Positions 1 through 12,828 of a DNA stretch of 64,000 nt are shown one piece after another. Below the pieces are notes generated by a model, which saw only the letters and a list, made by a program, of their open reading frames with translations, was not told where the DNA came from and made no database searches. The DNA comes from Molothrus aeneus. Taxonomy: Eukaryota > Chordata > Aves > Passeriformes > Icteridae. The position numbers were made by a program, and so were the translations under genes. Location: positions 2,288,501 to 2,352,500 of the forward strand of contig NC_089652.1 in NCBI RefSeq assembly GCF_037042795.1, written 5' to 3'. The number at the start of each line of letters is the position of its first letter. Within the stretch, counting starts at the first letter, position 1.

Positions 1-604
1 CTTTGCACTGCAGGAAACATCACAGGCTAAAAAACTTACTTTAGAAACAGGCTTTTAAAGAATTCCTAAGTGCAAGAACTGCATTTAAAGAAAAAGCAGA
101 AATGAGAGGAATGTACTTGGCAGGGACACTGACCTAGCAGGAACTTCAGCTTGAACCCCAAGTTGAAACACAAAACTATTCTTCTCTTTTGAGGGTACAA
201 TCAAACCCTTGCACAGAAAGTCCCAACTATTTGAAGCTCCAGAAAGTGAAAACTTCACAGGTTTAGTGGGAGCAGACTTAAAACTTTCAAGGACCTCAAA
301 ATGACACCGTTCCTAGAGGAAATCCAGGACAGGCTCAGCTCCCACATGGGTAAGAACAGGAATGAAGGTGGAAAAGGTGTTCTGTCATGGGCTGGAGAAA
401 GAAAAGTGAATGGAGACATGGCCAGTTCCATCTGCTGGAGATTCCAGCTGTTCTAACCAGAGCTTGTTGCTGAGTTTACCCCACAGCCAACCCCAAAGTC
501 CCCCCCAAAAACTGGGGGACCAGGCTGCTCAGGGGAACAGCCTCTGAATTCCCACTCGAGAATAATCCAGTAAAACCAGAGCACCTGGTAAGGGGAAGCA
601 AGGC
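1..604. other. Single-copy noncoding DNA
   Basis: I see no gene, repeat or strong motif here. The sequence is AT-leaning, stop-rich in all frames, and looks like intron or intergenic DNA. Confidence 0.6.
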
Positions 605-724
605 TCTCTGGAAGTGTCCAAGGCCAGGTTGGAGGGGGCTTGGAGCAGCCTGGGATAGTGGAAGGTGTCCCTGCCCATGGATGGAGTGGGCTTCACAGCC
701 CCATCCCACCCAAACCATGCCTCC
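605..724 (+). mobile_element. CR1 LINE 3' fragment
   Basis: This carries the diagnostic 3' untranslated block of avian CR1 in sense orientation: an 'aagtgtccaaggccaggttg' block, then 'gcttggagcagcctgggata', then 'ggtgtccctgcccatgg' and a degraded 'cccaaaccat' tail. CR1 is the main avian LINE and is normally 5'-truncated, so only this tail is expected. The terminal ATTCTATG repeats are eroded. Confidence 0.9.
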
Positions 725-1148
725 ATCATACACCATTGTCCAGGCGTTCTTCCACAGTCACCAAGCACCCACCACGGCCCAGCCCTGCTAGAGGAGGGCT
801 GGAGCTCACCCCCCCAGTCCCTATGTTTATTTGAAATGATGCTCTTGCCCCCAGATAACTTCCCCAGACAGCCTCATTGCTGCCAGAAAGTAGGTCAGTG
901 TCATTTAAAGCCGCCTTGAAATGCATCTCCACAGAAACTTCTTAATCTTTAAAAAGAGAACGCATCAAATATTTATCGTGCGGTGCAAAACGTTGGGAGA
1001 TGCTCGTGGGGAGAGCTCATGTGTGTGTGTGTGTGCTGCATGAAATGGCTTTCCATGCCTCACTGAGCTGTGGAGGAGGGCAGCAGAGTGGCTGGCTGCA
1101 GATAAAGCCCCGTACAGAAGTCCTTATCTGCCCAGCAAATCACAGTAC
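725..1148. other. Noncoding spacer with short TG repeat
   Basis: Apart from a (TG)n microsatellite of about 16 bp at 1020-1035, nothing is recognisable. It leads into the candidate enhancer that follows. Confidence 0.5.
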
Positions 1149-1425
1149 GTGACTCCCCAACTCGTTCTCCCGGTGCCGTGTGATCCCGGAGCTCTCTGCT
1201 TCCTCCAGGAGCTCCTCTCAGCCCTAATGATCCCTGCTGCAGATTGTATCCTATCAGCCAGGCAGCTCATTCTCAAAACTTCAATATTCCTAATTATCAA
1301 ACATTCAGCACAGCAAAATGTAGCTGAAATTTGCATCTCTGCAAGAGTGGCTCTGAAGAAAGGATGGAGCATTTGCATTCAGACTGGTTAATTCCTGCAG
1401 GATAACATTTCATAAACAAAATGCT
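1149..1425. promoter_or_regulatory. Candidate enhancer with two octamer motifs
   Basis: A non-repetitive block with two exact ATTTGCAT octamers (1329-1336 and 1371-1378), a TATC/GATA-type site, and several AATATT/TAATTATC-like AT cores. Such clusters are typical of vertebrate conserved noncoding elements bound by POU and homeodomain factors. Conservation cannot be seen from one sequence, so the call is inference. Confidence 0.3.
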
Positions 1426-1838
1426 TCATTGAACATGGAGATTTTCAGCTTTTACAAAGGAAAGTGAACTTTAAACAAATACAAATCAGTTGAGTGATTA
1501 ACTTTAAGTGTTTTGGTTTTTTAAAACTAATCTTTATGTATAACTAGTATCAGCAGAACAATCTTTACTGATTAAAGAAGAGAACGATAGTGAAACTCAA
1601 GCCACTGAAAATTAAGGGGGGAGGTAGAAGACAACTGCAAGGAATCATTTAAGGTAAATAAGAGAAGGGGGAAAAACCCTAAAATATTTAAAAAACCCTA
1701 TAAAAACACCCCACACCTACTCCCAACCCAGTCAGCCTGGGTAAGGTGAGCACCACAGGTTATGTAAGGCAAGCCTAAATTGTGGCCAACGTGAACAGGT
1801 TAAGGAGTGAAACTAAACATGCTTTCCCTCGCCCCCCC
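1426..1838. other. AT-rich noncoding spacer
   Basis: AT-rich, with A-runs around 1686-1705. No gene or repeat is recognised. Confidence 0.5.
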
Positions 1839-1995
1839 CCAAGCTTTGTCATAATCCTAAATGTTATCTTAATTAGCCTAATTGTCTTAATTATACTTTG
1901 CAGCAACTTGAGCCTTCGCAGCACAATTCCAGCGTCTTTTTTTCCAGCTTTGTTCCAGCGCTGGAAGAGGCGGCGACTCCTCTGCCAAAAGCCAA
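1839..1995. promoter_or_regulatory. Homeodomain-site cluster
   Basis: Three homeodomain cores lie within 24 bp: TAATTA at 1870-1875, TAATTG at 1879-1884 and TAATTA at 1888-1893. They are followed by a GC-richer non-repetitive stretch. The spacing is unusual for random DNA and suggests a developmental enhancer core. Conservation and function are inferred, not shown. Confidence 0.3.
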
Positions 1996-4440
1996 AGGCC
2001 ACGTGATGCCTCCCAGGAAGTTTTCTCCCACCTGGGTATTCTTCTTCTCCAAAAGCTATTTCTTATTCCCTACAGAATCTTAGCCCAAAACACAACAAAA
2101 GAAGAGGCAGTGGTGGGGGAAGGAGTCACACTTTTCTTAGCCAGCTTAAATCTTCTCTGTGTTTTTCCACCTTGTTCGGCGAGAAGCTCTCGGTGCCCAA
2201 CACTTCTCACAAAAGCTTTGCAGAATGAAATGAAAAATCAGAAAAAGCACAGAGAAAAAAACCCAACCCAAACCACTTGCATTCATCTATGCCACAACAA
2301 TTTCATGGCACAGCTCCTAAAACATCCCATTAGTGCTGGCCTTGGAGAAGATTAGAGAAGAAAGCTTGAACCCACTGAAGCAAGGCTTAATGGGCTCTTG
2401 AGTTAAGCCAGAGCCTTCTCTTAAACAATGCCCATCATTAGGAATAATTACCTGTAGCTGTATAATCAACATGGCTATGATAACTGACATGAGAAGTCCA
2501 GATGTCATCTTTGGCAAGGCTTGAGAAATATTTCTGCTCCTTATTATACAACTGACTCTTGAAAGAGAAACGAGCAGCAAGAACATGAGGGGTGAAAAGC
2601 CACCACAAAACACTGCAGAATTCCAACCCAACCCTTGGAAGTACAACCAGAGTAAGAACCCAGCACCCAGGAAGGGCACAAGGTGGGTATCCAGCAGCAT
2701 CCTGCCCAGCTGCCACACCCTGGCTTTTGATCAGACCACCCTTCTCAGCACCATTCTAGAAAGGGTCCTTAGAAAAACAAAGCTCAAGCTGATTTTTGGA
2801 TCTACAGGAATGCTGAGCCAAGGCAGCAGAAAGAGGCAGGAGAGACAAGTGTTCAGTGATGAATTATGAAAGGAAGCAAGGCAAACCAGCATCAGGCTTC
2901 CACTGCCAGTAGCCCAACCAGGAAGGACATCACCACTTCCCAAACCTCAGGAGAGCAGCTCCTTGAGAAGCCAAGAAACACCCACGGCTGGGTTTGGACT
3001 GCAGGTGGGTGTTTAAGGTGTCCCACCACCACAAGGAGAGAAAAGCAGGTGGCCACAGCTCCCCAGCCTCACTCCTGAGTCATGGAAACACTGAAACAAC
3101 AATTATCTGTTATCTGAAGAACAGAGCTCCTGAAAAACATCACTCTGCATTTGTGTCTCCAGTAAACACCTGCATTCATACAAACACACATTTCTCAACT
3201 CCTCATAGTACCAACAAACTTCATCATCTAACACTGCTATATTATGGAAGCAGAGGCCAGGTTTGTTTTTGTCTTTTTGATCATTCTGATGATTTTAGAC
3301 ACTCATAAACTCATTCCAGTTGTGAGGAGAAGGTCACATCTCCCCCTGCTGCCTGTAGACTCCAGCACCCCTATTTATTGCAGGATTTCTTCCCCCTTAA
3401 ATCTTTGGGGCTGTTCTCTGGCTTTTAGCACTTCAGCCTTAATTGTTAACCTCAGCCTGATTAAACTGAAGTCACAGAGTAATCTCTCAGAGGCAGAGTG
3501 AAATAAGTCCTTCCACGTGCCTTGTTGTTGTTGGATTATTTGCTTCCCAGCAGCCAGTTCTGTACCATAAACTGAAACAGCCCAAGCACAATTAAAATTC
3601 CTCTTACAAAGCTCTAATTAACACAAAAGTTGCCCCAGACTCCCTAAAAACAAATGTGTGAGGCACCTTTAAGCTGGAAAGGAGGTAACTGAGCAGCTAC
3701 AGATCCTCCTGACAGACAGAAATGCACAATTTGGTAGTGATGAATCATGCCTCAATTTACAAGACACATTAGGGATAATCCCCCAGACAGCACTGAGGTG
3801 GATCAATTGACTTTTGTTCCAGCAAAACTATTCCTTCCTGTTAAAAAGTCCAACAGGTTTCTTAAATATCAATAAAGGCAGCAGCAGAACCATGCCCATT
3901 CCTTGGAAGTACACTCCATGTCATTAGGGCTCATCAGCACGGATTTAACAAATTAAATATCTGGTTAATGACTCAGAAAATACCTATTTTCACTGATGCA
4001 ACCATTAGAAACCCAAATTTTACAACAGTCAGAAGTCTGAAACAGTAAAACTTCCTTGTAACTCTTGGTAACACCAACAGCACTTTCCACCTTCACACCA
4101 GGTATCAGATGAAGCAGGAAAGGGAGGGAGGGGGGCTGGATGACCATTTCAGCATAATTAAAAGGTGTGTTCATGCACCAAACTGTGTTTTGGGGTCACT
4201 GCTGGGACTCCAAGCGGCCTTACCCTTACCTGGATGGCTTTGGGAGCTCATTGCTGGCAATGTCTAGTCCTTGGGAGAAGGGATTGGAGACAGATCAGTT
4301 CCCACGGGAGTAACAGCAGCTCAAAAGAGCTCCAGTGCTTCACCAATACATAGGAGTGGGAAGTGGGGATTAAATCATGGCCACCTTGTAAAATCCAGGG
4401 CACAGTGACATGCTGAGTCGTATGGGAAGTAATCCAAGAG
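1996..4440. other. Single-copy noncoding DNA
   Basis: No supported gene, RNA or interspersed repeat was found. The overlapping short open frames here lack recognisable domains and lack splice context. Confidence 0.5.
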
Positions 4441-4745
4441 GGTGGCAGAGTGTCTTCCAATAGCTTTTAAAATGGGAACCTGCAATTAAAGAAAAAGATG
4501 TCTGCGTTAGCAAATGAAGATTAACAGCCATTTAAATTGTACATTATATAACCTATTTATCCCTGAGATTAAACTACAATGCTATTTTAGGCATTAAGGG
4601 CTGCAGAGAGAGTAATTTTCAGAGTTGTAAATGTTACACTGATTAATAACCATAAAGATGCAAATTAATACTTAACATTATTTTTTAAAAAAAACAATTA
4701 AACAACTTCCCAACGACACATTCACGTCTCAGAAACCCAAAATTC
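4441..4745. promoter_or_regulatory. AT-rich candidate regulatory element
   Basis: Very AT-rich but not simple-sequence. It contains an exact ATGCAAAT octamer (4658-4665) overlapping an AATTAAT homeodomain core, plus ATTAATAAC and TTTATCC-like sites. It resembles a conserved noncoding element in composition only. Confidence 0.25.
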
Positions 4746-5269
4746 CGTGTTAATTCTCATTCTCCAACAGCACCATATGAAGCCACTTCAGTCCAACAGC
4801 TTCCATATTTTAAAAGCCATATGTATGAGTGGTAACTGTACTTCACGCATCTGTTCCCCAAAGAAGTCTAAAGAAAAATTCCTCAGTGCCAAGAAGTGGT
4901 CTTGGAGCAGGAAGGAAAAAAACCCACACAATCAATTCCACTCCCACTCTACCCAAGCCTCCAGCAGATTACTAAGAAGCAGCTCCATACTGCCCCAGGG
5001 GGAAAAAAAATCCACCATTCCCAATTATTTTGAGGCTGTGTAGTAGAGGGAGGGAGAGAGAACAGAGGGGAAATCACCCACAGAGTCAGCAACCCCTGGC
5101 CCCAGCCCCCAAAATATGGAAATACAGAAGCAGTAGATGCCCTGGTTTGGAGAAATCCCCCTGAGACCCATGCTGACCTAACCAGCCACCCTTAGACCAA
5201 AGGAACTTGCTCAAGTTCAGTTCTGGGGGGGGTCAGGGGGTTTTTGGCACTATACCAAGTGACATCCAG
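4746..5269. other. Single-copy noncoding DNA
   Basis: I see nothing beyond short purine-rich runs (5043-5072). Confidence 0.5.
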
Positions 5270-5417
5270 TATTTCCCATCCTTGGAAGTGTCCAAGGCCA
5301 GGTTGCACCAGCCTTGGAGAAACCTGGGATAGTGGAAGGTGTCCCTGCCCATGGCAGGGGTGGAATGGGACGGGCTTTGAGGTTCCTTTCCACCCCAACC
5401 ATTCTGGGATTCCTGAG
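5270..5417 (+). mobile_element. CR1 LINE 3' fragment
   Basis: Sense-strand CR1 tail with the block 'ggtgtccctgcccatggcag', the 'gaggttcctttccaccccaa' segment and a decayed 'ccattctgggattcc' end. It is cut at its 5' side at the usual 'ttggaagtgtccaaggcc' position. Confidence 0.92.
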
Positions 5418-6551
5418 CATCCCTGTTTTACAGGCAGGCTGTCTCAGGGATTGTGCTGTGCCAGGGGCACGAGCTGCCAGCCAACACCCCTGACCCAGAC
5501 TGAACCCAGCTGTGCCCTCCATGCAGAGTATCCCACTGCCACAGGTGACTTCCCTTCTTTGCACCGTGGAACACCCCAAAACCAGCAGCCCAGCCCTCCT
5601 GGGTACCCAGGGGAGCTCCTCCTGCCCAGCCAGGCATCACCCAGCGCTGGGGTGAGGTCACCCTGCTGGCAGCAGCCAGCTCCAGCCCTTCCCCACGGAT
5701 CCAGCTGACTCTGCTCACCCCAAACTGCTCTGGCAGCAGCTCCCAAGGAGTGGTGCCCTGCAGCACTGCTGGGGCGGGGGATGGCAGCTGGAGCTGCCAT
5801 GGGGACTGCTCCTGCCTTGCACAAGGACCCTCTGGCCACAGTGCCACGGCATTTCAGGCACTGCTGGCTGTCCCTGGAAGAGCTCTTAGCACACTCACAT
5901 CTGAGTGTTCCTTTCCAAGAAGCAAAACCAGGTCTGAGACTTTCAGCATCGACGCAGTTGCTCAGGATGGGCTTTCTAAAGTTACTTCCCTGATGTGCAG
6001 GAAAATGCCTGCTTGAACACAGTCCCTTCCTTGCTGTGCTTCATTAAAAACCCCCTTTAATTGGCTGTTTCTCTGCAGCCCAAGTGTCTCAGCATCACCA
6101 CTCTCCAAGTTCCTCTCTGCCCATCTTGCATTCTTAGAGACCTGGAACGCGTTCCATGTTACACGTCAAATTCGAGAGAAAATCACTTAAATGTCATTTC
6201 CAATCCCTGCAGGTCTCTGCCATCCCGAGTGTTCAAGATGTTCCAGTCCCATTAATCAGCACATCCTGTTAAACAGAGCTGGGTCAGCTTAGACCAGGCA
6301 TTAGCAAGATACTAACATAATTTATTTTCATTAAAACCAGCAGGTACTGTTGTAGCATAAGCCATCTCAGCTGTAGACAAGAAGGATTTGGACTGGAGTT
6401 ACCAGATCTCCCTGTCCTCATTTTCCCAGCACAGGAATGCAAATATGAGCATGAACAGTGAAAGTTTCCCAAAGAAGCTGGACTGAATGAATAGCACCAA
6501 AAACCATTCAACAGCACCACCAGTTTAATCCATTCCTACTTTTGCCCCACC
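5418..6551. other. Single-copy noncoding DNA, moderately GC-rich
   Basis: Several open frames of 130-150 codons overlap on both strands at 5244-5850. None shows a domain, and opposing frames are open together, which points to GC composition rather than coding. No repeat is recognised. Confidence 0.5.
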
Positions 6552-6679
6552 CCGGAAGAGTTCAAGGCCAGGGGCATGGAGCAGTGTGGGACAGTGGGAG
6601 GTGTCCCTACCCATGGCAGGGGGTGGAATGAGATGGGTTTTAAGGTCCCTTCCAATGACTCTGTGATTCCATGATTCTC
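6552..6679 (+). mobile_element. CR1 LINE 3' fragment
   Basis: Complete CR1 3' terminus: 'ggtgtccctacccatggcag', 'ttttaaggtcccttccaa', and the terminal octamer-like pair 'ctctgtgattccatgattct'. About 128 bp remain after 5' truncation. Confidence 0.93.
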
Positions 6680-7948
6680 TCCAGGACACAGCAGTCCTGT
6701 CTTAAATTACCTCCCCCAAAAGTGTAATTTTCAGGTGGCCCTTGCCACTGATCTCCATGCAGACCAATGCCAGGCCTCCACCTGCAAAAATTCTGTAAAT
6801 TTGTCCTTTTGCCAGCATCTCAAGAAAAACATCCCTTAAATTAAAAGAAGCGAAACGCCATCTCTCCCTGTGCCTCGGGTATCGGGAGGTCTAGAGGCTT
6901 TTCCAAGCAAATTATCTCGTTTAGGAAAAAAAATAAGATTAAAAAGAAAAACAAACCCGAGTTTGTTTAACTTGTGCTCCAGTGCCTCCCAGGACAAGGG
7001 CGATCACCTCTGTCCCGAGGAACAGCGAGTCCACCCCGAGCATTGTTCCAGAGGCACGGGCAGGGACTGGCTCAGGGCCATCTGCCACTGCCACCCCGCA
7101 CACAGGAGGCACCCCAGAGCCCTGCCTGGGCCAGATGGGGCACAGCAAAGCTCCCTGCTGCATTTTGGGGTGCACCAAAAGCTTTTGAGCTGGATTTTGG
7201 GGTGCGCTTCAGGCTACAGCGGGAGCTGAGATGGGCACAGCCAGGCAGAGCGTGCCACCAGCCCCAGGATCACCTGCTGGCCACGGGAGCTGGCCTGGCA
7301 GACAGCAAGCAGGGCCACAGGGACCGTGCCAGGGCTGGCAGGGCCACGGGGACCGTGCCAGGGTTGGCACATCCCTGGGCACTGAGCAAAGGAAGGGCTC
7401 GGGAGAGCGGCCACGGACAGGGCAGGGGTGGCACCGCAGGAAGTGCCCAGCAGAACTGGTTTGGCAAACAGTATTTAACCAGCACTGGCATCATCCAGCT
7501 TCCTGCCTTGCAGGAGAATTTTCAGAGTCTGGTCACTGCTGGATTGTTAAAAATCTCAGGAACAGGAGCACAAGGAACCACTTAAAGCCTGTTTGTTTCA
7601 GCCTGCTTCTAGCAGGGCACACCTGAGAGCACAGGCTCCCTAAAACCACAGGGGCTGGTGCATCAGCAGCTGTACCCTCATCACATCCCTGGATCAGAGG
7701 GTGGCCACGGTCTGAGAGTGCTGTCACTTCCTTGTCACAGCCCCAAACAAGCCTCTGTTCCTGCAGGACAGACTGAGGGGCTCAAAGCACCTCATTTCTC
7801 CCTGCTTGGGGCCTCAGCAAACCACCAAGCGTGGCAAGGCGCCTTCCCTGGGTTTAAAGTAATTCCAAATCTTCTCTTACCACAACAGAAAGCTTTTTTT
7901 ATTTTATATTTTTTACAGTTCTGTCCCAAGACTGATTTGTTGATAAGA
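6680..7948. other. Noncoding DNA with a short tandem duplication
   Basis: It holds a 29-bp tandem duplication (separate entry). The GC-rich open frames at 6974-7626 are open on both strands and show no domain. A T-rich run lies near 7896-7915. Confidence 0.5.
7310..7367. repeat. 29-bp tandem duplication
   Basis: Two adjacent units, 7310-7338 and 7339-7367, share the core 'cagggccac.gggaccgtg' and differ at two positions (a/g and c/t). Confidence 0.85.
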
Positions 7949-8357
7949 GGCCTGGAGCAGCTCCCCTGCTGTCAAAGACAGACTGAGAAGGCTGGGGCTG
8001 TCCAGCCTGGAGAAGAGAAGGTTGCGTGGTTGGTTACCTCAAAGCAACATTCCATTATCTGAAGGGGCTCTGAGGAAGCTGAAGAGGGACTCTGCATCAG
8101 GAACTGCAGTGAGGGGTCAAGGAATAATGGGTTCACACTGGAAAGAGTGGGAGTTTAGGTATTTGGAAGAATGTTTTACTGTGAGGGTGGTGAGACACTG
8201 GCACAGGTTGCCCAGGGAGCTTGTGGATGCATCCCTGGCACTGCTCAGGACCTGGCTGGATGAGGCTTGGAGCAACCTGGGATAGTGAAGGTGCAGGGGG
8301 TGGAACAAGGTGATCTCTTAGGTCCCTTCCAACCCCTTATGGTTCTGTGACTCTGTG
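7949..8357 (+). mobile_element. CR1 LINE, about 410 bp of the 3' end
   Basis: One of the longer CR1 copies here. It begins at the 'ggcctggagcagctcccctg' block near the end of ORF2, continues through 'ggctgtccagcctggagaag', 'gagggtggtgagacactggc' and 'aggttgcccagggagcttgt', and ends with 'ggtctgtgactctgtgg'-type tail octamers. Internal indels and stops make it non-coding. Confidence 0.95.
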
Positions 8358-9116
8358 GCAGCATGAACATTCACATTGCTCCTCCCAGCCCCTTCCAGAT
8401 GTGCTTCTGTGCCATCACAAGTCCAGATGTGCAGCAACCACTAATGACAGCCACCAGAGAACTTGATTTACAGAGCTCCATTTTTCAGAGCTTTCACTGC
8501 TCTCCAGCCCTGATAAGAATCTTGGCCTGGGGCTGGGCTTGCAGGCTGGGACCAGGAGCTGTGGTGCCCGGCTCTCTCTGACACAGCAGCACTGCTGCCA
8601 GCATCCCTCGGTGGAACAAAAGCATTCCACCTCCTGCCTCTGCTCCAGCAGCACCCAGCACCCTGGGGTTTGCTCTCCAAAAGGTTTTTGCTCCTCACCC
8701 ACCACCATGGGTGGTACACTCATGGAAGCATCACTACCACTACCCCCTTCCAAAAGGCATCACCCACCAATCCTCCTGCTTGGCACAGATCCATTCCAAC
8801 TAGATTGTTATTTTTTTCCCCAAAATCACCTTCCTGGCTGGATTTAGAGGCAAACAGGACTGGGTTTAGACAAACACACTGAGCTGAAGGGAGGCACAGC
8901 CTCTCTCAGAGCTCCATCGATTCCAGCTCTCCTTTGACAACAGATCCTGCGCTTTAACCAGAGCAGGGGAAAGCTGCCTTTGCTTCTCAGGGTTTGTTTA
9001 TAAAATACTGCCAATACAGGATCCACACACAGAAAGAGCAGGGAAGGAAGAGCCTCAGAAGTGCCTGGAAACAATTCACTGTGACCACAGGGAGATTTAC
9101 TGCAGCTTTATCCAGG
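8358..9116. other. Single-copy noncoding DNA
   Basis: No gene or repeat recognised. A short T-run lies near 8809-8818. Confidence 0.5.
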
Positions 9117-9226
9117 GTGATGGAACGGCTTGGGCTGGAAGGGACCTCAAAGCCCACCCCACTCCCAACCTCTGGCATGGGCAGGGACACCTTCCACCAG
9201 GCCAGGCTGCTTTATTTAGAGCAGAG
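9117..9226 (-). mobile_element. CR1 LINE 3' fragment
   Basis: Antisense CR1 tail. On the plus strand it reads 'cttgggctggaagggacctc' followed by 'ggcatgggcagggacacctt' and 'ccaggccaggctgc'. The terminal octamers are lost. Confidence 0.9.
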
Positions 9227-10790
9227 CCAGTGTGAAACAGCCTCCTGAGCTCACCTCCCCTCCAGGGACCTCCATTTCCCAGCCACCACTTTACAAGGTG
9301 ACAAAAAGAGTGGCAGCAGTCCCCAGGACCCCCAGAGCCCTGAGAAAAGATCCCCTCAACCCCTGCTTCTCCAGAAGAATACAGCTTCACTGGATCTGCC
9401 CCACCAGAGCAGGTTGCACAAGCACTGCCCACAAGTGCTGCTTTTCCAGCAATACTCACACCTCTTCCAGGAAATGTATTTGCAAACTTCAAACACCATC
9501 AGACACCCTCCTCAAAGAGTTTGGAGTCTCTAAGCAGTTTTCTGTCTCTAAACACACACTGTGAGAATAGCAGGTGACACTGTGTAAAATCTACTGTCAG
9601 CTTAATGCTCAACTGTGGCCAGAAAAGCAACTGGATTACCATGGAATAATGAAAAATAACAATAAAGAAGCAAATTTGCTGCTGTGTTAGCCCAGTTCCT
9701 CCAAAACCATGTGGATTTTGTCAGATCTGGACACTCCCCTTCCTTTTCCAAGTAGGCACTGTAAGAGTTTCAAAGGGGCAAGAAAACCATCAGAGGTGTG
9801 GTACAAATTTCTCATGCAGGTGAAGCAGATTACAATAAACCTGCAGCCCAGACAGAGGTGACTTAAAGATATCACAGTGATGCAGAATCATGATTAACAC
9901 AGACAAATCACTGATCACTCAGCTTTCCATATATTTCTGTCAGAGCTAGAACTTTTCCCCCTGCTTTTGCTGGGTGAGAAGCCAAGTGGACCCAGGAGGA
10001 AGGAAAGGGTCCACAATTTGGAAAAAGCACAATTTGCACTGTGCTCTCTGCATCTACCTGCTCCTCCTTAGCTGCACTGAGAAACTGATTCGAGGTGATG
10101 GAAAAAAACCAAAAATTTTCCAGGATTCCAAAAGCAAATGGACAAATTTGTTACCAAAGAGGACCAACACCAAGTGCAGGAGGCCAGGAAACCCACGAGA
10201 CAAGTCACTGCTTGAGAAGTGTCACCATGCACATGTCCTGTTGTGAAAGGCCTCCCAAAGTACATCCTCTTGGATGCTGCTGGAGCACGTGGCAATGAAG
10301 AACTTTTAAAGACCTTAAAAAACCTTAAAATCTCATTTGAACGCCATCCTGCAGTCACCAAACCAACTCAGCCCTGCATTGTCCCACACAGACGTGACAG
10401 CCCCATCTCCCAAAGTGTAATTTTTGCTCTTTAAAACTTCCTATATTGCACTGAAATCACATATCAGATTCCTTCCAGTTTCTACACCTGCACCCAGTAA
10501 GTTAAGGGAAATACTGGCAAGTGGCAGTGCTGACACAAAACTCAGGAATCCTCATGGAAGGGGGACAGAGAGCACAAGCAGTGTGAGCACTGAAGCCTTC
10601 ACTGCAGTTAGAGCTGTGGAACTGACAATTAAACAGGAAACCCAACCCAGTGGAGCTGTTACCTCTAAGAGCTCCTCTCCAAGGGAACACCAGGTACAAA
10701 CATGCCCCAGCAAGGAGGATCCAGACTGACCAGTCCAGCCCTCTCTGCCAGGACATACATCCCATCTTGGCCAAACACATGGTTTCCCTG

Positions 10791-10813
10791 CAGCAGCAGC
10801 AGCAGCAGCAGCA
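10791..10813. repeat. (CAG)n microsatellite, about 7-8 units
   Basis: An uninterrupted CAG run. It lies in a short frame that would read polyglutamine, but no exon structure surrounds it, so I treat it as a noncoding microsatellite. Confidence 0.85.
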
Positions 10814-11233
10814 CAGAGGTGCCTGGATGTGAGATCAAAAGCTCAGCACGGTGATTCAAACACCCAGAGCAGCTCAGGAACAAGGCAGCACTTCAAGGAA
10901 TCAGCCCCAGTGCATTTGTTTAGCAAATGCTGACTTTTCCCAGCCAGCCATCACAAGAGGCTCTCACATGACAGCCCAGAGCTGAACAAACACTGCTTCT
11001 GCCTCTCCCTGCAACTTCCACTCTCCAGCTCACACACACGGTGAAAATGTGCTGCTCACACCAAACACTGCGACCTCCTGACAGGTTCTGTGTTGTGACA
11101 CCAGCAGGGATTCCATGTCTGGGCATGTTTGTCCTACATGTTCAATTTTTGTGTGTGTGTGTGTACCAAATTCCAGGACTAACCAACTTCCCAGTTCAGG
11201 AAGTTGCAGTGCCTTCCTAGAGAGCCCCTGGGA

Positions 11234-11279
11234 GCAATCCTGCCACTGTTCCACAAGCAATCCTGCCATTATTCCACAA
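11234..11279. repeat. 23-bp tandem duplication
   Basis: Units 11234-11256 and 11257-11279 share 'gcaatcctgcca' and 'ttccacaa', differing at two bases. A third unit starts but stops after 'gcaa'. Confidence 0.85.
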
Positions 11280-12828
11280 GCAAGTCCCTGCAATATAAGC
11301 AGTGCTACACCTGCACTGAAGTCACTTGTGGCTGTTCATTTTGTTTCTGACAAATGGCAAGACACTATTAACTAATTATGAGCTGCTTTATTAACATGGA
11401 ACTAATCCACAGCTATGGAGGGGTGGAAAACCTAGGTGGAAATAATTAATCTAATTACATGTAACAGAAATTGTCTACAAAAATAATCAAGGAAAATGTT
11501 TTCAAGAGTTTCCCAGCCTTTTGCTTCTTATAGTCACGGAACGCTCCACAGCTGATTTCCAGGGAATCACACGGATTCCCTGAGTAAAGCTGCTTTTCCC
11601 AAGCTCTTTTCAGTTGTTTCTCCAAGTCAGGTGCTCAGACTGATCTCTTGTGGAAGTCCAAGCACTGAGACACCAGCCCAAATTGAAAACATGGTATCTT
11701 GGTGAAAGTGAAAACACCCTTCGCCCATTTCTATGTTAAATTAACACAAAACTGACATTATTGAGCGTGGCCCTGGTAGCATTTTCCTCACAAAGTTTCA
11801 AACTGAGGAAATCCCTCGTGGTACCTTGCACATACACTTTTGCAAATCACCACCCTGACCAGCACTTACAGCTGCTCTGAAAACCAAAGGTGCCTCCACA
11901 GCCTAGAAAGAAAAATAATCTGGTGGACACCCCAAAACCACCAAAGTTTTGTACCCTTTCTCCTTCCTTGCTAGGAACATACAGGAGTATCCACATGATT
12001 TCTGCTTCCACAGATTTCACAGCAATACCACTGGGCAGATCTCTGAGCAGTTTTTAGACCTCGACAAGAATTGATGTCAAAACCACTGCAGGCATCCCAA
12101 ACACACAGAGAAGCAGAATCACTTTGGGAACAATCAAGTGGATGAGGAGTGAACTTAAACCCTCCCAAGCATCACCCAAAACTCTGAACAAAAGATCCAG
12201 AGCAAATCTGGAAATGCCACCTCATGCTCACCCCAGGTTAAAGTGGCCAACAGCTCGGAAATTATTTTTTTTCAGAGTCGAGCAGGAAGAGCTGCAGATT
12301 CAGAACCGCCTGTTTGAAACCTGGGACTGTGCAAATCTGCAGGAATACAGAGCCCTCCTTGACTAGCAAGACTCTGGCAGAGGGTGTGAAAGAGCAGGAT
12401 GCTTCTGAGCTCAATCCAGTTTCTCAGCAAGAGCAGCAAGAACAAGCAGTCTCACAGATGGATCCGCGTGGGAGGGAGAAAGGATAAAAGTCTGCCTCGG
12501 GAGCCTGTTCCAGCTGCTACCGGAGCCTCGCAGGAGTCGGCACCAATTGGGCAGAGCCACCTATAAAAATCTACTGCCTTGGCTTTTGCTGAGGCCCTCT
12601 TCTCTCCCAATTCCATGTCTTTCCCTCACCCTACTGTTTCCACGTTTGAAGGAGTCCAAATCAGATAGCTGGAAGTAGTGCTCAACAGAAGGTGAATGCA
12701 GACTGGGAGTTTATCCTATTTCTTCATCCCTGCCTTGTAGATCACCCTCACTGCACACACTACTCAGGAGCAGAAAAATAAAAACTCCTTTTACATGCTT
12801 GACTGAGAGGTGATTAAAAATGGAATAT

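Larger units (their letters stand above)
9227..12828. other. Single-copy noncoding DNA with three small tandem repeats
   Basis: No exon, RNA gene or interspersed repeat is recognised in these 3.6 kb. It contains a CAG trinucleotide run, a GT run at 11151-11164 and a 23-bp duplication. Confidence 0.5.
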
